Positions 1-5,723 of a stretch of DNA of 5,723 nt are shown here, one piece after another (position 1 is the stretch's first letter; every line of letters begins with the position of its first letter). The DNA is from Desulfobacterales bacterium (GTDB lineage: Bacteria; Desulfobacterota; Desulfobacteria; Desulfobacterales; UBA5852), in NCBI GenBank assembly GCA_016735415.1, contig JAERRP010000064.1, positions 1 to 5,723 of the forward strand, written 5' to 3'. The notes below the pieces were generated by a model, which was given only the letters and a program-made list of their open reading frames with translations, did no database searches and was not told the origin of the DNA. The position numbers were made by a program, and so were the translations under genes.

Positions 1-6
1 ACCTCT

Positions 7-381
7 ATGATCGAACTGGCTTTTGATAAAATGGGCGGGTTGATCCCTGCGATCGTCCAGGATCACGCCAGCGGAGACGTTTTAATGCTGGGCTACATGA
101 ACGCGGACGCTTTCCAGGCCACACTGGAAACCGGTCAGGCCACGTTCTTCAGTCGCAGCCGCCAGGAACTGTGGGTCAAGGGCCAGACCTCCGGCCACCT
201 GCAGCTGGTCAAATCCGTATACATCGATTGTGACCAGGACGCCATTCTGGTGCGGGTGGAGCAGATCGGCGGCGCCGCTTGCCATACCGGCTACCGCAGT
301 TGCTTTTACCGAAAAATTGAAAATGATGGCGTTCGCATTATCGGTGAACCCGTCTTTGATCCCAAGGAGGTCTATAAATAG
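7..381 (+). CDS. hisI: Phosphoribosyl-AMP cyclohydrolase (HisI, single-domain)
   Basis: This cytoplasmic enzyme catalyses step 3 of histidine biosynthesis, hydrolysing the adenine ring of phosphoribosyl-AMP to give ProFAR. The protein has 124 residues, typical of a stand-alone cyclohydrolase; no HisE (PRA-pyrophosphohydrolase) domain is fused at the C-terminus. Visible family motifs are GLIPAIVQD (11-19), VLMLGYMN (25-32), the FFSRSR...[10 protein letters not shown] block (47-64), the Mg-binding DCDQD (74-78), and [12 protein letters not shown] (91-102). C75, C92 and C99 are the expected zinc ligands. The ATG start fits the usual family N-terminus, but only six bases lie upstream in the window, so its ribosome binding site and promoter cannot be judged. 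The gene ends one base before hisG and carries the hisG ribosome binding site inside its last codons, so the two are almost certainly co-transcribed. Confidence 0.96.
   Translation: MIELAFDKMGGLIPAIVQDHASGDVLMLGYMNADAFQATLETGQATFFSRSRQELWVKGQTSGHLQLVKSVYIDCDQDAILVRVEQIGGAACHTGYRSCFYRKIENDGVRIIGEPVFDPKEVYK
364..371 (+). promoter_or_regulatory. Ribosome binding site of hisG, inside hisI
   Basis: AAGGAGGT is a near-perfect Shine-Dalgarno sequence. It lies 11 nt before the ATG at 383 and 20 nt before the alternative ATG at 392, so it favours 383 as the hisG start. Because it is embedded in the final hisI codons, ribosomes finishing hisI pass over it, which suggests coupled translation. Confidence 0.8.
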
Positions 382-382
382 G

Positions 383-1258
383 ATGACTGATATGCTTAAA
401 CTGGGCATCCCCAAGGGAAGCCTGCAGGATGCCACCATCGCCCTGTTCAAACGCTCCGGATGGAAAATCAACGTCAACGGCCGGAGTTATTTCCCGGAAA
501 TTAACGACTGCTCGATTGATTGCGCCATCTGCCGCGCACAGGAAATGTCACGCTACGTCGAAAACGGCACCCTGGACGCTGGATTGACGGGTAAAGACTG
601 GATATCGGAAAACGAATCAGATATTCATGTGGTCTGCGATCTGGTCTACTCGAAAGTCAGTGCCCGGCCGGCCCGATGGGTGCTGGCGGTGCCATATGAT
701 TCCGACATTAAAACCCTGGATGACCTCCAGGGGAAAAAAATTGCGACCGAACTGGTGGCTTTCACACGACGTTATTTTCAGGCGCGTGACATCAATGTCA
801 ATATCGAATTTTCCTGGGGGGCCACCGAAGCCAAGGTGGTATCCAGGCTGGCGGATGCCATCGTTGAAGTGACGGAGACCGAAAGCACCATCAAGGCGCA
901 CGGGCTGCGCATCATCCATGAGCTCATGCAGACCAACACCCAGCTCATCGTTAATCACGCGGCCTGGCAAAATCCTTTTAAAAGAAAAAAAATCGAGCAG
1001 ATCGCTCTGCTGCTGAAGGGGGCGCTGCTGGGCGACAAGCTGGTGGGGTTGAAAATGAACGTGCCGCAGGACCGCCTGGATGCCGTGGTCGCCCTGCTGC
1101 CCAGCCTGAATGCGCCGACCGTGGCCTCGCTCTACCAGTCCACCTGGTTTTCGGTGGAAACCGTGGTGGACACCAATACGGTGAGGGATCTTATTCCGGA
1201 GCTGCTGAAAACCGGTGCCGAGGGCATCATTGAATATCCGCTCAATAAGGTGGTATAA
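383..1258 (+). CDS. hisG: ATP phosphoribosyltransferase, long form (HisG)
   Basis: HisG condenses ATP with PRPP to form phosphoribosyl-ATP, the first and committed step of histidine synthesis. At 291 residues this is the long form. It has an N-terminal type II periplasmic-binding-like catalytic region (about 1-215; LGIPKGSLQ at 7-15, DAGLTGKDW at 65-73) and a C-terminal ACT-like regulatory domain (about 216-288) that in this family binds histidine for feedback inhibition. The [13 protein letters not shown] stretch (203-215) and VGLKMNVP (221-228) are typical of the long form. Long forms do not need HisZ. The start at 383 is chosen from the ribosome binding site at 364-371; ATG 392 is the alternative, three residues shorter. 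An open frame continues upstream to 230 but lies inside hisI and is not used. One oddity is the predicted PRPP-binding loop, which reads TETEST (164-169), with Glu167 where relatives usually have Gly. Confidence 0.95.
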   Translation: MTDMLKLGIPKGSLQDATIALFKRSGWKINVNGRSYFPEINDCSIDCAICRAQEMSRYVENGTLDAGLTGKDWISENESDIHVVCDLVYSKVSARPARWVLAVPYDSDIKTLDDLQGKKIATELVAFTRRYFQARDINVNIEFSWGATEAKVVSRLADAIVEVTETESTIKAHGLRIIHELMQTNTQLIVNHAAWQNPFKRKKIEQIALLLKGALLGDKLVGLKMNVPQDRLDAVVALLPSLNAPTVASLYQSTWFSVETVVDTNTVRDLIPELLKTGAEGIIEYPLNKVV

Positions 1259-1428
1259 AGCGATCGCTTGTTCTGTTTTTTGACCGCCGGCCCATAACGG
1301 CGGACCGTCGCGGGTCGCGGGTCACGGCCCGGCGTAAGTCCCCCAGGCCATTTTACGCCAATCCCGGGGTCCGAAGAAACCCGTTGCCAACGGACAAACC
1401 GCTGAGCGGCAGCGAAAAGGATCGTACC
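1259..1428. other. Intergenic region between hisG and the aminotransferase gene
   Basis: This 170-bp gap has no gene that I can support. It begins with a 12-bp perfect palindrome AAGCGATCGCTT (1258-1269) followed by a T-rich stretch with six T's at 1276-1281. Then comes a 6-bp inverted repeat CCGCCG/CGGCGG (1284-1289 and 1298-1303, 8-nt loop), and a heptamer GTCGCGG repeated in tandem at 1307-1313 and 1314-1320. The palindrome plus T-run could be a weak terminator for hisIG, but its stem would be only about 4 bp. The 6-bp stem has no following T-run. I see no confident sigma70 promoter. Confidence 0.45.
1417..1421 (+). promoter_or_regulatory. Ribosome binding site deciding the aminotransferase start
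   Basis: AAGGA lies 7 nt before the ATG at 1429. It supports that start over the in-frame TTG at 1384, which would add 15 residues of poor family resemblance (PTDKPLSGSEKDRT). Confidence 0.6.
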
Positions 1429-2571
1429 ATGGTGGCCAAACGCACCGAGGAAATCAGCTCGTTTATCGTCATGGATGTCCTGGAAAAGGCCTGCGAAATG
1501 GAATCGCGGGGGCAGGATGTCATTCATCTCGAAGTGGGGGAGCCGGACTTCGACACCCCCGCCTGTATCAAGGCAGCCCTTTGCCGGGCCGTGGATCAGG
1601 GGCATACCCATTACTGCCACAGCCTGGGTCTGCCCGAACTGCGCCAGGCCGTCAGCGATTACTACGGCAGCGTTTACAAGGTGTCGGTCGACCCCGACGG
1701 TGTGGTGATTACACCCGGCACCTCACCGGCCATGTTGCTGCTGTTCGCCGCCCTGCTCGAACCCGGTGACGAGGTCATCCTCTCGGACCCGCATTATGCC
1801 TGCTACCCTAATTTCATCAAATTCGTTCAGGGCCGGGTGGTTACCGTCGCGGTGTACGAAGAAGACGGTTTTCAGTATCGACCGGAAGCCATCCGCGAAA
1901 AAAACACCGAACGTACCAAAGCCATCTTCATTAACTCGCCTTCCAACCCCACCGGCAACCTGCTTTCCGAAGAACGCATGCGGGCCATCAGCACCCTGGG
2001 GCCACCCATCGTATCCGATGAAATCTACCACGGTCTGGTTTACGCCGGTAAAGAAAAAAGTATCCTCGAATTCACCGACCGGGCTTTCGTTTTAAACGGC
2101 TTCTCTAAACTTTTCGCCATGACCGGTTTCCGCCTGGGCTATCTGATCGCCCCCCCGGAATTTATCCGCCCTGTTCAGAAAATGGCGCAGAATTTTTTCA
2201 TTTCCACCAATGCCATGGTGCAAATGGCCGGCATCGCCGCTTTGAAGGAGGCCCAAGCCGATACGGACCGCATGAAAGCCATTTACGACGAACGCCGCCG
2301 CTTTATGATACGCCGTCTGCGGGAGCTGGGATTCGGCATCACCGTCGAGCCCACCGGTGCTTTTTACGTTTTTGCCAACGCCAAGCATCTCTCGAACGAC
2401 TCTTACCGCCTGGCCTTCGACATTCTGGAGAACGCCCGCGTGGGCGTTACCCCCGGCATCGATTTCGGCCCCAACGGGGAGGGCTACCTGCGTTTTTCCT
2501 ATGCCAATTCACTTGAAAACATCGCCGAAGGGATGGATCGCCTGGAGCGCTACCTCGAACAGCGTCGCTGA
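1429..2571 (+). CDS. PLP-dependent class I/II aminotransferase (AspC-like)
   Basis: This is a cytoplasmic fold-type I aminotransferase of 380 residues, the usual length. Visible motifs are EVGEPDFDTP (35-44), HYCHSLGLPELR (61-72), GTSP (97-100, PLP phosphate region), Y123 in the position of the ring-stacking aromatic, SPSNPTGN (170-177) with N173, SDEIYHG (196-202) with D197 and Y200, the PLP lysine K227 in GFSKLFAMTGFRLGY (224-238), and the substrate-carboxylate arginine R355 in LRFSYAN. The pattern matches the aspartate/aromatic aminotransferase family more closely than HisC, despite the histidine genes upstream, so I do not call it hisC. The true amino donor and acceptor cannot be read from sequence. 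The ATG at 1429 follows AAGGA by 7 nt. The gene is 170 bp from hisG and 76 bp before engB, so it may head the engB-era operon. Confidence 0.93.
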   Translation: MVAKRTEEISSFIVMDVLEKACEMESRGQDVIHLEVGEPDFDTPACIKAALCRAVDQGHTHYCHSLGLPELRQAVSDYYGSVYKVSVDPDGVVITPGTSPAMLLLFAALLEPGDEVILSDPHYACYPNFIKFVQGRVVTVAVYEEDGFQYRPEAIREKNTERTKAIFINSPSNPTGNLLSEERMRAISTLGPPIVSDEIYHGLVYAGKEKSILEFTDRAFVLNGFSKLFAMTGFRLGYLIAPPEFIRPVQKMAQNFFISTNAMVQMAGIAALKEAQADTDRMKAIYDERRRFMIRRLRELGFGITVEPTGAFYVFANAKHLSNDSYRLAFDILENARVGVTPGIDFGPNGEGYLRFSYANSLENIAEGMDRLERYLEQRR

Positions 2572-2647
2572 ACACGCCCGAGACGCCGCGCCCGTCCCCG
2601 GCGGACGCCCATGGAATTCCCGGGCGGTTTCCGTACAGGGCCATAGC

Positions 2648-3238
2648 ATGATCGTCAAATCCGCCGAATTCATCACCAGTGCCGTTCAACCCCATCAGTA
2701 TCCGCCGGCCGACCAGCCCGAAATTGCCTTTGCCGGCCGCTCCAATGTCGGCAAGTCCTCCCTCATCAACAAGCTCGTCAATCGCCGCCGCCTGGTCAGA
2801 ACCAGCCGCACGCCCGGCCGCACCCGGCTTATCAATTTCTTCCTGATCAACCAGACCTTCCGCTTCGTCGATCTGCCGGGCTACGGCTACGCCAAAGTGC
2901 CCGCCAACGTGCAGCGGCAATGGGGGCCCATGATCGAAACCTATCTCACCCACCGCCGTGGCCTGCACGGCCTGATTCTGATTGTGGATATCCGGCGGAC
3001 CCCCGGGCCGGCCGAAATCGATCTGCTGCATTGGCTGGACCACCATGGGATTGCCTGCCGGGTAGTGGCCACCAAGACCGACAAGCTTTCCCGCAATAAA
3101 CAGGTGCGCCCCGCCCGCCGGATTGCCGAAGCGCTGGGGCTCGGGCAGGACGACCTCATGCTTTTTTCGGCCAAAAACGGCGCAGGTCGCGAAGCCGTCT
3201 GGTGGAGCGTCGCGGACATGCTGGGGATATCGCCATGA
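2648..3238 (+). CDS. engB: Ribosome biogenesis GTPase EngB/YsxC
   Basis: EngB (YsxC/YihA) is a small essential GTPase that acts in late assembly of the 50S ribosomal subunit. The protein has 196 residues, normal for the family. GTPase motifs appear in order: G1 GRSNVGKS (30-37), the EngB-type switch region SRTPGRT...LINFF (53-65), G3 DLPGYGYAK (75-83), G4 TKTDKL (142-147) and G5 SAK (174-176). The N-terminal AEFITSAV and the PPADQPEIAFAGRSN run are typical of EngB. The ATG at 2648 is preceded by a weak AGGG (2637-2640) 7 nt upstream. The frame stays open far upstream, but that part overlaps the aminotransferase gene in another frame and does not look like EngB. The stop codon overlaps the era start as ATGA. 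Confidence 0.96.
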   Translation: MIVKSAEFITSAVQPHQYPPADQPEIAFAGRSNVGKSSLINKLVNRRRLVRTSRTPGRTRLINFFLINQTFRFVDLPGYGYAKVPANVQRQWGPMIETYLTHRRGLHGLILIVDIRRTPGPAEIDLLHWLDHHGIACRVVATKTDKLSRNKQVRPARRIAEALGLGQDDLMLFSAKNGAGREAVWWSVADMLGISP

Positions 3239-4146
3239 CCGTTCGGCCAGATCCCGATTTCAAGGGGTTTCATTCCGGCTTCGTGGCCATTCTGGGAGCC
3301 CCCAATGCCGGCAAATCCACCCTTCTAAACCGTATGCTGGGCCAAAAAATCGCGATCACCTCCAAAAAACCGCAAACCACGCGCAACCGTATTCTGGGGG
3401 TGGTACACCGCGAAAAGGCCCAACTGGTCTTTATCGACACCCCCGGCATTCACAAGGCCCGCTCGCCGCTGAATGCCCGAATCGTCGATACGGCATTATC
3501 CGTGCTGGCCGATGTCGATCTGGTCCTGATCCTGGTGGACGCCGCCCGCCCGGAGCCCTCGTCCGAAACATATCTCCTGCGACGTCTGGAAACCGTGGAC
3601 AAACCTGTTGTTCTGGCGCTGAATAAGATTGATCTGGTGCCCCATGATGTGCTGCTGGCCCGGATGGCCGCCTGGTCCGAACGGCGTGATTTCAAAGCGA
3701 TCCTCGCCATATCCGCCTTGCGCGGCCTTGAAATTGACACGCTCCTGGCCGCGATGCAGGAACGTCTTCCCGAAGGCCCGCCCTTTTTCCCGGAGGACAC
3801 CCTGACCGATGCCCCCGAGCGCTTTATCGTGGCGGAGCTTATTCGCGAGAAGGTTTTCCGCCTGACCGGTGAGGAAATCCCCTATGCCTCGGCCGTAACG
3901 GTGGAATCCTTCAAGGAAAATCCTCGCGGCGGAATGATTCGCATCCATGCCTCGATTCACCTGGAACGCCACTCGCAAAAAGGGATCGTCATCGGCAAGG
4001 GCGGTCTCAAGCTGAAGGAAATCGGCCGGGCCGCGCGCACGGATATCGAACGGCTCCTGGCCACCCGGGTTTATCTGGAACTCTTTGTGCGCGTCCAGAA
4101 AAACTGGCGTCGGGATACCCGCGCGCTACGCAAATTCGGTTATTAA
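3235..4146 (+). CDS. era: GTPase Era
   Basis: Era is an essential GTPase that binds the 3' end of 16S rRNA and assists 30S subunit maturation. The 303-residue protein has a GTPase domain with G1 GAPNAGKST (21-29), G2 within KPQTTRNRI (45-53), G3 DTPGIH (68-73), G4 NKID (130-133) and G5 SAL (160-162). A linker leads to a C-terminal type II KH domain with the RNA-binding GKGG loop at 254-257 (in ERHSQKGIVIGKGG). The end, LRKFGY, is a normal Era terminus, so the protein is complete. The ATG overlaps the engB stop by 4 bp (ATGA), and GGGGAT at 3223-3228 serves as ribosome binding site with a 6-nt spacer; an in-frame start 11 codons upstream lies inside engB and is not favoured. In many bacteria era follows rnc; here it follows engB, pairing the two subunit-assembly GTPases. 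Confidence 0.97.
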   Translation: MTVRPDPDFKGFHSGFVAILGAPNAGKSTLLNRMLGQKIAITSKKPQTTRNRILGVVHREKAQLVFIDTPGIHKARSPLNARIVDTALSVLADVDLVLILVDAARPEPSSETYLLRRLETVDKPVVLALNKIDLVPHDVLLARMAAWSERRDFKAILAISALRGLEIDTLLAAMQERLPEGPPFFPEDTLTDAPERFIVAELIREKVFRLTGEEIPYASAVTVESFKENPRGGMIRIHASIHLERHSQKGIVIGKGGLKLKEIGRAARTDIERLLATRVYLELFVRVQKNWRRDTRALRKFGY

Positions 4147-4186
4147 ACCCATTATTCTTTCTTTTCATGCCATTATCGAGGGCGAC

Positions 4187-5005
4187 GTGAATCGGCTCTG
4201 TGCCGGACGCGATCCCGATCCAGACGATCTGGCCGCCATGCAGGCGGCCAACGCCGTCATTCTGCCGCAGGGCTGCCGGGAAACGCTTTACAAGGCTGCC
4301 CGTCACGCCTGCCCCCTTGTTTTTCCGAATTATGACGCTCGATTCGCCTATCCCGGCAAGCGCGGACAGGTACGCCTTTTCCGCCAGCTGGAACTGCCGC
4401 ACCCGGAATCCCTTCTATTCGCGAACATCAGCGACTTTGAATCGCGTTACCCCGCCCCCGGAGCGCTGCCCCTCGCCCCCCCCGTGGTGGTCAAGCGGGA
4501 TTGGGGCGGGGAAGGCCAGGGTGTTTTTCCGGCCCCCGACCCCGACGCTTTGAACCGTATCCTGAAACGGCTGAAGGAAACCGAAAGCGATATTCAAAAC
4601 GGGTTTGTCATTCAACGCTTTATCCCCACCCGGCCCCGTGTGCTGCGGGTAGTGGTCATCGGCAGCTTGCGTAAAACCTACTGGCGCGTTATGGCCCCAT
4701 CCTCCGATCCTTATGCCAAAGTCGGGTTGTCGCTGGGCGGTCGCATTGATTACACCACCGACCCCGATCTGATGCGCGCGGCCGAAGCGGCGGTCGGCCG
4801 GGCCTGCCGACATACCGGCATTAACCTGGCCGCTTTTGACATTCTTTTCTGCAGCGATACGGCCATCGCCGCAGCGGACACCCCGATTCTGCTTGAAATC
4901 AATTATTTTTTCGGCCGCAAGGGCCTCGGGGGCTCGGAAGCGTTCTATGCCCTCATGCAGGAAGGCATCCGCGACTGGCTGGGAAATCACAAACAAACTG
5001 AATAA
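4187..5005 (+). CDS. RimK-like ATP-grasp domain protein (start uncertain)
   Basis: This looks like an ATP-grasp ligase of the RimK/glutathione-synthetase type, which joins a carboxylate to an amine or thiol through an acyl-phosphate. Substrate and product are unknown. Numbered from GTG 4187 (272 residues), the nucleotide-binding strand and loop are VVVKRDWGGEGQGVF (100-114; K103), then FVIQRFIP (140-147), R154, and the Mg-binding end PILLEINYFFGRKGLGG (233-249; E237, N239). R167 sits where RimK has a conserved arginine. The N-terminal part (PQGC..., FPNYDARFAYPGK) resembles a pre-ATP-grasp domain. The start is a problem. GTG 4187 has GAGGG (4178-4182) only 4 nt upstream, yet the frame is open back through the end of era, and residues encoded from about 4142 (PIILSFH) look like a first beta-strand. 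Alternatives are TTG 4085 (62-bp overlap with era) or a rare ATT at 4142. The HNH gene starts 2 bp after the stop. Confidence 0.8.
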   Translation: MNRLCAGRDPDPDDLAAMQAANAVILPQGCRETLYKAARHACPLVFPNYDARFAYPGKRGQVRLFRQLELPHPESLLFANISDFESRYPAPGALPLAPPVVVKRDWGGEGQGVFPAPDPDALNRILKRLKETESDIQNGFVIQRFIPTRPRVLRVVVIGSLRKTYWRVMAPSSDPYAKVGLSLGGRIDYTTDPDLMRAAEAAVGRACRHTGINLAAFDILFCSDTAIAAADTPILLEINYFFGRKGLGGSEAFYALMQEGIRDWLGNHKQTE

Positions 5006-5007
5006 CA

Positions 5008-5313
5008 ATGACAGACCCTTACAATTTTATTATCGAAGATTCTGACTTGAAGCGGGAGCGCCGCAAGGCGCGCGAATTGCGACAATCCCAGTGGTGGAAG
5101 CGCAAATGCGCCCGCGGCACCTGTTTCTATTGCGGCCGCCGGATCCCGGCCCGGGACCTCACCATGGACCACATCGTCCCGATGGCCCGGGGGGGTAAAA
5201 GCACCAAAGGCAATCTGGTGCCGGCCTGCAAGAACTGCAATAACCAAAAGAAGCAATTACTGCCCATGGAATGGGAAGCTTATTTAAGCCGTCTGCGGAA
5301 TCCACACGAATAA
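5008..5313 (+). CDS. Small HNH endonuclease-family protein
   Basis: This 101-residue protein has a complete HNH (beta-beta-alpha metal) core. It shows a zinc pair CFYC (C39, C42), the catalytic MDHIVP (D54, H55), GNLVPAC (68-74) with N69, and a second zinc pair CKNC (C74, C77) followed by N78 and K81. These residues favour an active metal-dependent nuclease or nickase, although the biological target is unknown. Residues 15-36 are very basic (KRERRKAREL...KRK), which suggests a nucleic-acid-contacting helix. There is no secretion signal or partner domain, and none of the usual phage neighbours (terminase, portal) are present. The ATG lies 2 bp after the ATP-grasp stop with no good Shine-Dalgarno sequence, so translation probably depends on the upstream gene. 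A G7 run (5189-5195) lies within the codons for ARGGK. Confidence 0.9.
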   Translation: MTDPYNFIIEDSDLKRERRKARELRQSQWWKRKCARGTCFYCGRRIPARDLTMDHIVPMARGGKSTKGNLVPACKNCNNQKKQLLPMEWEAYLSRLRNPHE

Positions 5314-5349
5314 GGCCCGATGCTTATGGCCGCAATGTCATTCATGCTA

Positions 5350-5378
5350 TTGCCAAAGCCAGGAAACCAAGCTATAAG
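5350..5378 (+). promoter_or_regulatory. Predicted sigma70 promoter of the BMP-family gene
   Basis: A -35 box TTGCCA (5350-5355) and a -10 box TATAAG (5373-5378) each match consensus at five of six positions and are separated by the ideal 17 bp. Transcription would start near 5385, giving a short leader of about 30 nt before the ATG at 5417. No operator palindrome is evident. The start point is inferred from spacing only. Confidence 0.65.
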
Positions 5379-5403
5379 CGGTCAATTATTCTAACAATAT
5401 TTC

Positions 5404-5412
5404 AAGGGGAGG
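5404..5412 (+). promoter_or_regulatory. Strong ribosome binding site of the BMP-family gene
   Basis: AAGGGGAGG is a purine-rich Shine-Dalgarno region. Its AAGGGG part ends 7 nt before the ATG at 5417, and its GGAGG part ends 4 nt before it. It fixes the start and suggests efficient translation. Confidence 0.75.
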
Positions 5413-5416
5413 AAGT

Positions 5417-5723
5417 ATGAATAGGAGAATTCTGGTAACGCTTTGCGTCCTGATGCTCGCTCTCAGCGTGGCCCCGGCCGCTGCCAAGGATTTGCAGGTC
5501 GGTTTTGTTTATGTTTCTCCCATCGGCGATGCCGGCTGGTCGTATGCCCACGACCAGGGCCGGCTCTATATCGACAAAATGGACGGGGTCACCACCGCCT
5601 TTGTCGAGGCCGTACCTGAAGGACCCGATTCCGAGCGCGTCATGCTCAACATCGCCCGCCAAAACTCCGACCTGATCTTCGACACCAGCCTCGGGTACAT
5701 GGACCCCATGCTGCAAGTCGCCC
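5417..5723 (+). CDS. BMP/PnrA-family ABC transporter substrate-binding protein (5' part)
   Basis: This is the first 102 codons of a gene that runs off the window end. Residues 1-23 form a Sec signal peptide: NRR, then a hydrophobic core (ILVTLCVLMLALSV), ending APAAA before K24, which is consistent with signal peptidase I cleavage. C10 is not in a lipobox, so a lipoprotein is less likely. The mature start, VGFVYVSPIGDAGWSYAHDQG (28-48 approximately), followed by VEAVPEGPDSERVML and LIFDTSLGYMDP, is typical of the basic membrane protein (BMP) family. These are extracytoplasmic binding proteins of ABC importers, many specific for nucleosides or purines. The ligand cannot be told from this fragment. 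In such loci the ATPase and permease genes usually lie downstream, beyond the window. It has its own promoter and a strong ribosome binding site, so it is not part of the era operon. Confidence 0.9.
   Translation, partial: MNRRILVTLCVLMLALSVAPAAAKDLQVGFVYVSPIGDAGWSYAHDQGRLYIDKMDGVTTAFVEAVPEGPDSERVMLNIARQNSDLIFDTSLGYMDPMLQVA

Larger units (their letters stand above)
5314..5416. other. Intergenic region ending the era operon and starting the BMP gene
   Basis: This 103-bp stretch is more AT-rich than its surroundings and contains the promoter and ribosome binding site described separately. Just past the HNH stop, ATAAG and CTTAT (5310-5314 and 5323-5327) form a 5-bp inverted repeat with an 8-nt loop. 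It has no following T-run, so I do not call a terminator. Confidence 0.5.

Noticed and set aside
230..382. Upstream extension of the hisG frame inside hisI
   Set aside because: It overlaps well-conserved hisI codons in another frame, does not resemble HisG, and the ribosome binding site at 364-371 points to ATG 383.
1258..1269. GCGATCGC octamer as a HIP1-type repeat
   Set aside because: It occurs once in the window, whereas HIP1 is an abundant cyanobacterial repeat, and the other genes do not suggest a cyanobacterium.
1429..2571. Aminotransferase as hisC in a histidine operon
   Set aside because: The PLP-lysine region (GFSKLFAMTGFRLGY) and N-terminal EVGEPDFDTP fit the AspC-like family better, and a 170-bp gap separates it from hisG.
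2606..2626. CGCCC/GGGCG hairpin before engB as a terminator
   Set aside because: The stem is only 5 bp with an 11-nt loop and no T-run, and a terminator there would cut off the engB-era operon.
2357..2647. Upstream extension of the engB frame
   Set aside because: It overlaps the conserved C-terminal part of the aminotransferase gene, and the EngB family N-terminus begins at ATG 2648.
2447..3046. 199-codon open frame on the minus strand
   Set aside because: It is antisense to the end of the aminotransferase gene and engB, shows no recognisable domain, and is explained by GC-rich codon bias on the opposite strand.
4415..5008. 197-codon open frame on the minus strand
   Set aside because: It lies opposite the ATP-grasp gene, whose motifs are clear, and has no recognisable motif.

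Overview
This 5.7 kb window is a compact bacterial chromosomal segment. It is fairly GC-rich, strongly biased to G/C at third codon positions, and every gene lies on the + strand. Nothing in it looks mobile: I see no transposase, integrase, tRNA, rRNA or CRISPR array. The gene content, the long-form HisG next to a single-domain HisI, and the style of the proteins suggest a Desulfobacterota (deltaproteobacterial, probably sulfate-reducer-like) genome. That placement is inferred from recall of protein style and was not tested by a search.

Region 1 (1-1258) holds two histidine biosynthesis genes one base apart: hisI (step 3) and hisG (step 1, the feedback-regulated entry step). The hisG ribosome binding site lies inside the end of hisI. 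A 170-bp gap follows, with small palindromes and a tandem heptamer but no convincing terminator or promoter.

Region 2 (1429-5313) runs in one direction: a fold-type I PLP aminotransferase, then engB/ysxC, era, a RimK-like ATP-grasp protein and a 101-residue HNH protein. EngB and Era are GTPases of 50S and 30S ribosome assembly, and their genes overlap by 4 bp (ATGA). The ATP-grasp gene begins at or before the end of era, and the HNH gene starts 2 bp after the ATP-grasp stop. The last four genes therefore look translationally coupled and probably co-transcribed. The ATP-grasp/HNH pair is the least explained part of the window. The ATP-grasp gene has no ordinary start codon where its protein homology appears to begin.

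Region 3 (5314-5723) is a 103-bp gap with a good sigma70-type promoter (TTGCCA, 17 bp, TATAAG) and a strong ribosome binding site. It leads into the 5' part of a gene for a secreted BMP/PnrA-family ABC transporter substrate-binding protein, which is cut off by the window end. This starts a separate transport operon.

Most of the window is ordinary housekeeping. The items worth a second look are the era/ATP-grasp/HNH coupling, the ambiguous ATP-grasp start, and a Gly-to-Glu difference in the predicted PRPP loop of HisG.
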